This document shows positions 56,237-64,000 of a stretch of DNA of 64,000 nt, piece after piece. The notes under the pieces are model-generated. The model had not been told where the DNA came from. It made no database searches and saw nothing but the letters and a program-made list of their open reading frames with translations. The position numbers and the translations under genes were made by a program. Position 1 is the first letter of the stretch; each line of letters starts with the position of its first letter. Origin of the DNA: Lantana camara (lineage: Eukaryota; Streptophyta; Magnoliopsida; Lamiales; Verbenaceae); assembly GCA_037501455.1 (NCBI GenBank), contig CM074857.1, forward strand, positions 127,211,501-127,275,500, written 5' to 3'.

Positions 56237-56244
56237 TATAAATA
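56237..56244 (+). promoter_or_regulatory. TATA box of the Tat-2 antisense gene
   Basis: TATAAATA within CCCTCTATAAATAAGGGG, about 140 bases before the ATG at 56386 and outside the LTR, on the strand of the antisense gene. Confidence 0.6.
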
Positions 56245-56385
56245 AGGGGTCACCCTCAAGCCATACTTCACCGTTTTCACATCAAATCTAACGAGCTGCT
56301 CCGATCTGCAACAGTTATCCGTCGCTCTTTCGAGGCTCCTTCGATCTACATTCAAGGTAAACTTCCATTCTTTCTCCCATTCCTT

Positions 56386-59053
56386 ATGGCTCACAATCAG
56401 GTCGGATCGGGTGGGGGGCCTATGGAAGAGGCCTTCACGCCGTCTCCTGAACGGGAGGTCGCGCAGAGCGTCCCTTCGCTTCCGGAGGCCAGTTTCGAGC
56501 CACTCGCTGGACCCAGCGGCACGGCCAATCGCGGGGGACCCGCCTCCACCTCGAGGGGGAAAAGACCGTTGGGATTAGTGGACGAGCCGGAGGTTCCTCC
56601 GGTCGATGAGGAGGGGGAGATCGAGGAACCCGTGGCGAACTCTCCATTGGCAGAACAACCGCGTCACATCTACCGCACTCTGACCCATGTAACCCAGAGG
56701 TCATCAAAGATAACTAAATCCGAGTTCGCGGAGGCGAGGAGGAGGCTGGAGTTGGACTTGCCGTATGTCGTTCGAATGCCGCTGGAGGGGGAGACAGTGG
56801 GGAGCCCGCAGAGGCCTAGGTCGATTGGGATCTATTATCACGCAGTAAAATACGGATTGAGGCTCCCGCTACCAACGATCGTCTCCGACTTCTTAGTTCG
56901 ATTCAACATGTGTCCGGCCCAGTTGACCCCGAACTCGTTTTCTCTCATCTATTGCATGATGATCATTGTGAAGAGCTTGGGGTTCGCGCCTGAGGTCGAA
57001 GATTTTGGGGAGTTCTTCACGCTAAATAGTGCCGCGAAATCTGGCCCCGGATACTTCAATCTTCAATCGAAACCTCACAGGAAGATGGTATCTATCCCTT
57101 CGACATCACATGGGGTAGATTGGAAATCCAAGTTCTTTTTCGTCGACCTCCCGATCTCCCCTTCCTTTCGATCTACATGGGGCTCAGATGATCCGAAGCG
57201 CCTCCCCACCAGATCTGCTTCGTGGCTCCATAACAACTTCGATCTGCTCCCCCGCTTGGGCCTGCTTGACCATACGAACCTGACGAGGACGGGGAATCTG
57301 GTCGAAGCGGGCATAATCCTGGGGCACCGACGGAGGAGCTTCCGCCTTGGTATGCTCCCTCTTCGACCGGATCCCCCCTCGATTGGGGTACCTTAGTTTT
57401 TGTAAATCTCTTTCTATGTCGATCTAATCCTTGACTTTTTCGATCTGCAGACCTACGAGTTCTAATCATGTCTCGAGCTGCAAAGATGAGGGCAAGGAAC
57501 CAGAGGGAGGTTGCTGCCGCGGAGATGCGACCGGTGATAGACGCAGCCCGCTCGATACTTAACGCCCTTCCTGAAGCGCAACAAGTTCATCAAGAGGGGT
57601 TCCGGAAGGAGTTGCATGATCAAGGTGCTCAGCAGATCGGCCCAGACACGGCGGCACCTCCAGTTCGAGGTCAGGAGTTCGTCGATCTGGCGGGGTCCTC
57701 AGTGGGTCAGGTCGATGACGACCTCGAGCAAGTAATTAATTTAGACCACTTAGAATTGCATTTTGATGAAGACATTGACCCTTATGCCCAGTTTGTTCAG
57801 GCAAGGCATGGCGCGGGAAAGAGGCCTTTCAGGGAAACCGCTCAGGTGACGGAGGAGTCCGAGGATTCAGACGAAGAATCCCAGCTTTTGGATTTCCCCC
57901 AAACCCCACGTCCGCAATGGCCTGCCGGACTCGAGCTGGAAAGACCGGACGGGTCGAAGCGTGCCTTGGCCTTTGGCACCCCGGACATCGATCTGGTCTC
58001 AGCTCTGTTCAATACCGGTTGCATTATTGACGAACAGATGAAACTGTCCAGGTCGCGGTCGGCGGATCAGAAGAGGGCAAAAGCCGCTCGAGGACTCTTC
58101 TGTGTGAGTATCGTTTCATCGTTTTTTAACACTTTGTGTCGATCGATTCGGTGACGATCGATCTGTACTTTGTCGATCGATCTGCTTCTTGCTGATCGAT
58201 CCCTTTGTTTCTGATTGATCTGCGTATTGCTTTTCAGGACGTCCTCCCCGTGCTGGTGAACTCGATCCAGGAGGCGGAGGTCTTCAAGGCGGGTAAGCAA
58301 AGATATAAAGAGAAGTACCAGCTCGCCAAAGCCCAGCTTGCCTCGATGGATCCTCAGATCATTCGCCAGCTCGAAGAAGACCTCCGTAATGCCAGGGAGG
58401 AGAAAAGGGCCCGAGTCGAGGAGAGGGATTCGATGGAGACCCAGATGAAGAATGCCCAGAAGGATCTGGAGAGGGCTGAGAAGCGATACGAGGATGCCAT
58501 TGCTGCACTACGGGTGGAATTCGCCGGGGAGCTCGAGAGCGCCAAAGCCACTGCGAGGGAAGAGGGCAGATCAGAGGTCTTCGGTCTCGCCAGGACCAAG
58601 ATCGACAAAGCTGCCGACGATCTGAGGAAATGCAAGCTTCAGATCGAACGGTACGCAGTTCGGGAATTCATGGAGGGCCCTGGGTTTGAAGAAGCCAGTC
58701 TGATTGTGGGAGAAAACGATCTGGCGGAGGGGTTTCAAATCGCCATCAATCAGCTCAAGGCTAAGGACATTTTTCCCCCAAACTTCAACTTTGATTCGAT
58801 CGGACCCATGCTCCCCGATCCGGGCGCCGTTGATCAACCTGAAGAGGAGGAGCCAGTTCGCATCGACTGGGCGACCTACAAGTATGGGCACGCCATTAAG
58901 ATGGCCCAGGCTAAGAAGACCAAGTCCCAGGTGACGTGCGAGCTCCCCCAACCGGTCGAGGTCGAGCATTTCCTTCCTAGCACCCGTGAGTTCGAGAGGA
59001 CCAGACGTCGATCTGCCCAAGAATCTTCTTCAGCTCAGGTCGATGTCGACTGA
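56386..59053 (+). CDS. Antisense gene of Tat-2, three exons, 810 residues
   Basis: Conceptual splicing joins 56386-57349, 57451-58103 and 58238-59053. Both introns (101 and 134 bp) are GT..AG, and joining them restores one frame (codon G|AC at the first junction, phase 0 at the second). Exon 1 has a disordered acidic N-terminus, then a domain with YHAVKYGLRLPLPTIVSDFL and NMCPAQLTPNSF that fits the Pfam 'putative gypsy type transposon' family (PF04195). Exon 2 is acidic with LLDFPQTPRPQWP. Exon 3 is a long coiled coil (about 150 residues) followed by YAVREFMEGPGF and a conserved C-terminal domain ending VEVEHFLPSTRE. Tat-1 carries a broken homologue in the same place. Antisense ORFs are known for Tat elements. 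Their role is unknown. Confidence 0.8.
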
Positions 59054-59929
59054 TCCATCCACTGCCCCTTTTAAAACACTCAGTTCGACCAGCTAGCCGG
59101 TCTGTGGCTAGGTGAATACTTGGAGTTTGTTTCTTGTTTTTGAACATTTGCCCATCGAGCCACGTCGCGTGGTGAGCTCGATGCGCTAGGCAAGATCGAT
59201 CTTTGCTAATTTTGAGATCGATTTTTGCATGAATGAATTATGTTTCTCATACTTGTGTTTTTCCTTTTACTTTGCAAGTTGAACATTAATTCGATCTGGC
59301 ATGCGCGTAGTTTATCGATCTTGGTTTTGCTTACCCTTTAGCTAGATTTTTATCGCTTTTGGATCGACAGGTTCGTCACGCTATTCGATCTCTTTTGGAT
59401 GTTTATCTAGTCACATTGGGTGCTCGCGTTCTTTGACTTAGTCGATCATTAGATCTCTTGATCTCATTGGATCTGAGCCGATCTCAATAGATCTTAGGAT
59501 CTACCTTTTCTAAGATTATTAACCTCTGGATCTCATCGGATCTTGAACGATCTCCTTGGATCTCTGGATCCTTAAATATGTTAGGATGTTTTGGATCTCT
59601 TTGGGTCTAGAAACGACCTCGTTGGATCTCGATCTCTAACAATGATTTAAAAGCATTAAATACGTTAGGATCTTTAGGATCTCTTTGGGTCTAAAACGAC
59701 CTCGTCGGATCTCGATCTCTAACAATGATGCGGGGTGGCTCACTCCCTCCTCGACTCATGACCGTAGGTCGAATGAGAGCTTAATCGAGGGGATAGTGGC
59801 CTGGCATGAGATTGCGGATTGACTTTAATCAGATACCCCAAAACATGTAAATTAATTGACTGATCCGAGATCGATTCTCAGGCGAATTCGACCTCTTTAA
59901 CCATTACAATTTTGAAATAAATTTGAAGG
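59054..59929. other. Tat-2 spacer with GATCT-rich repeats
   Basis: Non-coding region between the convergent ends of the antisense gene and pol. From 59160 on it is full of GATCT and CGATCT words. A 74-base block at 59572-59645 is repeated at 59656-59729. A terminator for either transcript cannot be pinpointed. Confidence 0.6.
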
Positions 59930-62674
59930 CTAAGTGTAAAACTTCTTCAAGTTGTGCGCGTTCCACGGTCTGGGTAATGGTTCCCCGGCCATGTCTTCAA
60001 GGCGGTAGGCCATGTTTTTCCCGATCTCGGTGACACGGTAAGGTCCTTCCCAGTTAGGCTCAAGTTTTCCGACATGTTGCAAGACCTCGACCTTTTTTAG
60101 CACTAGGTCACCGATCTGAAATGATCTGGGCCGTACGTGCTTATTGTATGACCGGGCTGCTGCTGCCTTGTACTGCCTGAGCTTCTGATAGGCATGCTCT
60201 CTACTTTCTTCGATCACGTCTAGATCTTCGGCTCTGATCTCCGTATTCCGGTCGAGCTGGTATTGCGATACCCGAGCGGTTTCGTGTAACAGCTCCGATG
60301 GGATGACGGCTTCGGATCCGTAAACCAGAGAGTATGGTGTTTGCCCAGTGGCTGTCCGCGGGGTAGTTCGGTAAGCCCATAGCACACCGTCGAGTTCGTC
60401 CGCCCACGCGCCCAGTTTGGCGTCAAGGCGGGTCTTGAGATTTTGGATAATGATTCGATTGGTGACTTCAGCTTGGCCGTTTGCTTGCGGATGACCAACC
60501 GTAGTGAATCTGAGGTCGATCCCGAGGTCCCGACAATAGCTCTTGGTATTCTCAGATCGAAATTGTGGGCCATTGTCACAGATGAGTACCCTCGGAACCC
60601 CAAAACGGCAGATTATACTCTTCCAGAGGAAATTTCTTATCACTGCATCAGTAATTTTGGGGACTGCTTCGGCCTCAACCCACTTTGAGAAGTACTCGAC
60701 GCATACTATGGCAAACTTTTTCTGTCTGGGTGCCAAGGGGAAGGGTCCGATGATGTCGATCCCCCATTGGTCGAAGGGCCAGCACACATCGATCGGTATC
60801 ATGGACGCAGGGTGAGTGTGGATTAGGTTGCCGTGTTTTTGGCACTTGGGGCATTTCCTAGAGTGGATCCTCGCATCCCACACCATAGTCGGCCAAAAAT
60901 ACCCACTCCTTAAGATTTTTCGAGCTAAGGCTCGACCTCCGGAATGGTTTCCGCAACATCCCTCATGGACTTCTTCTAGGACATCTTGGGCTTGGCTAGG
61001 TCGTAGGCACCTTAGCGGGGGACCGGTGAAGGATTTTTTGAACAGCCTGCCTTCATGATCCATCATATAGAGCAGAGATCGATATTTTATCCTCCTGGCC
61101 TCAGTTCGATTTTGGGGCAAAAGCCCGTCTTTGAGGTAAGCGATTAGATCGTCCATCCAGCAAGGTTCCGGCGGATCGATGGTGGCGATTTCGACCTTTC
61201 CTTCATCGATCGCACGGCCCCCCGAGACCATGAACGAGATGGTCGCATCCTTTGTTCCTTGGAAACCGTTAGCCAACTTTGAGAGGGCATCAGCTCGACC
61301 GTTCTCTTCGCGAGGGACCTGTTCGATTTTGAACTCTTTCAGCTTCGAGGCCAGCTCTTTCACCATTTTGAGATACGCTGCCATGGACTCTTCCCGAGCT
61401 TCGTACGTGCCATTGACTTGGCCGGCGACGAGCTGGGAGTCAGTTACAACGGCTATCCTGTCGATCTGGTTCTCCGTGGCGTACCTTAGCCCCGCCACCA
61501 GTGCTTCGTACTCAGCTTCGTTGTTTGTCGCTTTAAAATCGAGCTTAATGGCGAAATCGAGCTGTAGTCCGTCTGAGTTTATAAGGGATATGCCTACTCC
61601 CCCTCCCTGAGAGGTCGATGAGCCATCCGTGTACATGGTCCAGCTAGGCGAGGTGCGGACGATCTCCATCGAGCTGGTGTTCTTTTCGACTAGAAAGTCA
61701 GCCAGAACTTGAGCTTGTTGGGCGGCCCTGGGTTGGTAGGTGATGTCATGCTGACTCAACTCGACCGCCCATTTCATCATTCGACCCGACACATCGGGCT
61801 TGGACAACACCTGCCTAAGCGGCTGATCTGTTAGGACAACTATGGGATGAGCCTGAAAGTACGGGCGTAGCTTCCGGGCTGCGTGCGTGAGGGCGAACAC
61901 GAATTTCTCGATCTCGAGATAGTTCCGTTCCGCACCGTGCAGGATCTTGCTCAGGTAGTAGATCGGTAGGTGTTTTCGATCTCGAATGGCGACCAAGACC
62001 GAGCTGAAGGTCTCGTTAGACAGGGACAGGTAGAGGTACAAGGTCTCTCCCTCATTTGGCTTGGCCAGCAATGGTGGAGAGGCCAGGTACTCTTTCAATT
62101 GATCTAACGCTCGGTCGCATTCTTCGTTCCACTCGAATTTTTTGAGATTCTTTAAAACTTTGAAGAACGGGAGGTTTCGTTCGGACGATCGCGATATGAA
62201 CCGATTAAGGGAGATTATCCGTCCTACGAGTGATTGGACCTGGTTGATGCACCGAGGTCGTGGAATGACCTGGATTGCTTTGATCTTGGTGGGATTGGCC
62301 TCGATGCCCCGCTGGCTCACCATGTATCCCAGGAATTTTCCCCCTTCGACCCCGAACGTGCATTTGTCTGGGTTGAGCTTCATCCCATAATGTCGCAAGA
62401 TCTCGAACGATCTTCGCAGGTGATCTAGGTGGTGGTAAGCCCAGCGGCTCTTGACGATCATATCGTCGACGTAGACCTCCATGGTCTTCCCGATCTCTTC
62501 CTTAAACATCAGGTTGACCAACCTTTGGTACGTGGCTCCTGCGTTCTTCAGCCCGAAGGGCATGACCTTGAAGCAGTATATTCCCTTTACCACGATGAAG
62601 GCCGTGTGCTTTCGATCTTTGGGAGCCATAGAGATCTGGTAGTAGCCTTGAAAGGCATCCATCATACTGAGCAT
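59930..62674 (-). CDS. pol: Tat-2 Pol: RT, RNase H, second RNase H, integrase
   Basis: This 914-codon frame continues the upstream ORF after one TAG. RT has MDAFQGYYQISMAP, CFKVMPFGLKNAGATY and the intact EVYVDDMIVKS. The first RNase H lacks its usual Asp (LYLYLSLSNETFSSVL where the family has DASD). A second RNase H is intact in outline (MYTDGSSTSQGGGVG, NNEAEYEALVAGL, VVTDSQLVAGQV, ENGRADALSKL). Integrase has the CPKCQK zinc half, GIDIIGPF, ICDNGPQF and NGQAEVTNRI, then the [17 protein letters not shown] tail. It ends at 59930, without a chromodomain. Confidence 0.92.
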   Translation of the reverse strand: MLSMMDAFQGYYQISMAPKDRKHTAFIVVKGIYCFKVMPFGLKNAGATYQRLVNLMFKEEIGKTMEVYVDDMIVKSRWAYHHLDHLRRSFEILRHYGMKLNPDKCTFGVEGGKFLGYMVSQRGIEANPTKIKAIQVIPRPRCINQVQSLVGRIISLNRFISRSSERNLPFFKVLKNLKKFEWNEECDRALDQLKEYLASPPLLAKPNEGETLYLYLSLSNETFSSVLVAIRDRKHLPIYYLSKILHGAERNYLEIEKFVFALTHAARKLRPYFQAHPIVVLTDQPLRQVLSKPDVSGRMMKWAVELSQHDITYQPRAAQQAQVLADFLVEKNTSSMEIVRTSPSWTMYTDGSSTSQGGGVGISLINSDGLQLDFAIKLDFKATNNEAEYEALVAGLRYATENQIDRIAVVTDSQLVAGQVNGTYEAREESMAAYLKMVKELASKLKEFKIEQVPREENGRADALSKLANGFQGTKDATISFMVSGGRAIDEGKVEIATIDPPEPCWMDDLIAYLKDGLLPQNRTEARRIKYRSLLYMMDHEGRLFKKSFTGPPLRCLRPSQAQDVLEEVHEGCCGNHSGGRALARKILRSGYFWPTMVWDARIHSRKCPKCQKHGNLIHTHPASMIPIDVCWPFDQWGIDIIGPFPLAPRQKKFAIVCVEYFSKWVEAEAVPKITDAVIRNFLWKSIICRFGVPRVLICDNGPQFRSENTKSYCRDLGIDLRFTTVGHPQANGQAEVTNRIIIQNLKTRLDAKLGAWADELDGVLWAYRTTPRTATGQTPYSLVYGSEAVIPSELLHETARVSQYQLDRNTEIRAEDLDVIEESREHAYQKLRQYKAAAARSYNKHVRPRSFQIGDLVLKKVEVLQHVGKLEPNWEGPYRVTEIGKNMAYRLEDMAGEPLPRPWNAHNLKKFYT

Positions 62675-64000
62675 CTAGCATCCAGCTGTCGAGTCGACGA
62701 GCTGGTCGATCCGGGGCAACGGATACGGGTCTTTCGGGCATGCCTTGTTGAGGTCGGTGAAGTCGTTGCACATTCTCCACTTCCCGCCCGTTTTTTGCAC
62801 GAGGACTACGTTGCACAACCAGTCAACGTATTGAGCTGGAGTAACGTATCCGGCGTCGAGGAGTTTATTGACCTCGGCTTCGATTATATCATTCCTTGCC
62901 TGGCTTTGCGGTCTCAGCTTTTGTTTGATGGGCTTCACCGACGGATCGATCCCGAGCCGGTGGCAGATCACCTTTGGATCGACACCAATCAGATCTTTGG
63001 CCGCCCAAGCGAAAATATCCGAGTTGTCCCTCAGGAATTCTATCATCATGACCTCATGTTGGGGGTGCATGTTCGCCCCTATCTTGGTGGTTTTATTGCT
63101 GTCTCCGGGGATCAAGGCGATTTCTCTCAGCTCTTCGGAGGGCTCGAGCCGCTCGCTGACTTTTCTTTTCCGAGCTGCAGGGGATCTCTCCGCCTCGCTC
63201 TCTTTCGTGGGTAGCTCGATCTCCCCGTCGGCATAGGTCTGGAGGTCGAGTTCTTCCTCCACCTCTTTTCCGGATGGCTTTTTGAGGACGATGGCATAAC
63301 AGGCCCAACTATCCATGACATCGCAAGTCACCTCTCCGACCCCGTTCGGGGTGGGCATTTTTAGCTTTTGATGGTACGTTGAGATGATTGCTTTGAACTG
63401 AATAAGGCCAGGTCGGCCGAAGATCATGTTATACGCTAGGGGCATATTGACGATGACGTACTCGACCTCCTGGGTCACCCTCTTGGGGGATGTTCCCATC
63501 GAGGTGAGTAGTCGGATGCGCCCTAACGGTATGACTTCCGATCCACCGAACCCGGAAAGCGGTGTTCGGATCGGATCGAGCTTTAGGTTATGTAACTTCA
63601 TTTTTACAAGAGTCGAGTAAGGGATAATATTTGAGCTACTTCCATTATCAACTAGGCATTTGGTTACATCATAGTTAGCCACGCCCAAGGTCACCACCAT
63701 CGGACAGCTAGGCGTGTCGCCTTCCCGATGGGGGCCAGGGCGGCTATCACTTTCACTAAAGCTAACCTCCTGCCTTTCCCACTCTCTACCCTGATCGATC
63801 TGGAAGACTTCTTCGCGCGGACCGTTGTACTCTCGAGCTGCTCGCCTGATGTTCCTTTTTCGAGCTGCGTTCGAATCACCGCCCTCGTGTCCCCCGGCTA
63901 TCATATAGATCTTGTCGTGAGTAGGGGGATTGTCTTCTGCTCTCTCCAGTGGCTGCTTCCCAGATCGTTTTGGGGGAGATCTAGATCTGGATCTGTTGCG
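62675..64000 (-). CDS. Tat-2 Gag end, protease and RT start (partial, right edge)
   Basis: The frame is open from the window edge down to TAG 62675-62677. It starts with an Arg/Ser-rich Gag tail (RNRSRSRSPPKRSGKQ). Protease follows with VANYDVTKCLVDNGSSSNI, the VDNGSS form usual in Tat elements, then the RT N-terminal part HRLGIDPSVKPIKQKLRPQ, TPAQYVDWLCNVVLVQKTGG and CNDFTDLNKACPKDPYPLP. At the stop Tat-1 reads GAA (in CEILSMMDAF), so one codon change cut RT in two. A Met at 63904 is only an internal residue. Confidence 0.88.
   Translation of the reverse strand, partial: RNRSRSRSPPKRSGKQPLERAEDNPPTHDKIYMIAGGHEGGDSNAARKRNIRRAAREYNGPREEVFQIDQGREWERQEVSFSESDSRPGPHREGDTPSCPMVVTLGVANYDVTKCLVDNGSSSNIIPYSTLVKMKLHNLKLDPIRTPLSGFGGSEVIPLGRIRLLTSMGTSPKRVTQEVEYVIVNMPLAYNMIFGRPGLIQFKAIISTYHQKLKMPTPNGVGEVTCDVMDSWACYAIVLKKPSGKEVEEELDLQTYADGEIELPTKESEAERSPAARKRKVSERLEPSEELREIALIPGDSNKTTKIGANMHPQHEVMMIEFLRDNSDIFAWAAKDLIGVDPKVICHRLGIDPSVKPIKQKLRPQSQARNDIIEAEVNKLLDAGYVTPAQYVDWLCNVVLVQKTGGKWRMCNDFTDLNKACPKDPYPLPRIDQLVDSTAGC

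Larger units (their letters stand above)
55170..64000 (-). mobile_element. Ty3/gypsy Tat-lineage retrotransposon (Tat-2), cut by the right edge
   Basis: The 3' LTR (55170-56001) and purine tract are at the left, and pol is on the minus strand up to the window edge. gag proper and the 5' LTR are outside. Pol has the Tat double RNase H. The plus strand between LTR and pol carries a three-exon antisense gene. It is better preserved than Tat-1: pol has a single TAG, and the antisense gene has an intact spliced frame. The target duplication cannot be checked here (the left flank ends TACAT). Confidence 0.9.

Overview
The window is nuclear DNA from a flowering plant, most likely a eudicot. The evidence is spliced genes with GT/AG introns, a plant-type LRR receptor kinase with a non-RD kinase domain, AT-rich intergenic sequence, and dense nested LTR retrotransposons of plant lineages (Ty1/copia, Ty3/gypsy Tat, a chromovirus) with DNA transposons (CACTA, Mutator-like, hAT-like). 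I cannot name the species. No tRNA, rRNA or CRISPR array was recognised.

Layout. 1-1.6 kb: a broken LRR receptor-like kinase (copy A) running off the left edge. 1.6-10.1 kb: a large CACTA-type element with captured host sequence. Nested inside it at 4.0-7.1 kb is a non-autonomous LTR retroelement that carries a host-derived transmembrane protein ORF in place of pol. 10.3-21.3 kb: an old, full-length Tat-lineage gypsy element (Tat-1, + strand) with an antisense gene, itself hit by a small MITE. 22.1-31.1 kb: a patchwork of unrelated host gene fragments (a cullin-1-like piece, a TOG/ARM-repeat piece, two unidentified exons), split by a young copia element at 24.3-29.3 kb. 32.5-40.3 kb: the best host gene candidate, a six-exon LRR-XII-type receptor kinase on the minus strand whose introns hold a MULE and a CACTA element. 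40.3-46.2 kb: its duplicated promoter, a second MULE, a broken paralogous first exon, two solo LTRs, and a 1.8-kb minisatellite fused to a small LTR/PBS. 46.2-48.7 and 54.6-55.2 kb: remnants of another retroelement antisense ORF, split by a chromovirus (48.7-54.6 kb, minus). 55.2-64.0 kb: a second Tat element (Tat-2, minus), better preserved and cut by the right edge. Its antisense strand carries an 810-codon gene with two apparent spliceosomal introns.

How it fits together. An ancestral block of receptor kinase plus flank was duplicated. The two copies then collected different insertions, so each supplies the empty-site sequence for the other's transposons. The receptor kinase can be spliced conceptually to about 1004 residues with all phases intact, so it may be functional. 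Most other coding regions are transposon genes with nonsense or frameshift lesions. The observations most worth following are the gene-capturing LTR element, the intron-bearing antisense gene of Tat elements, and the PBS-adjacent minisatellite.
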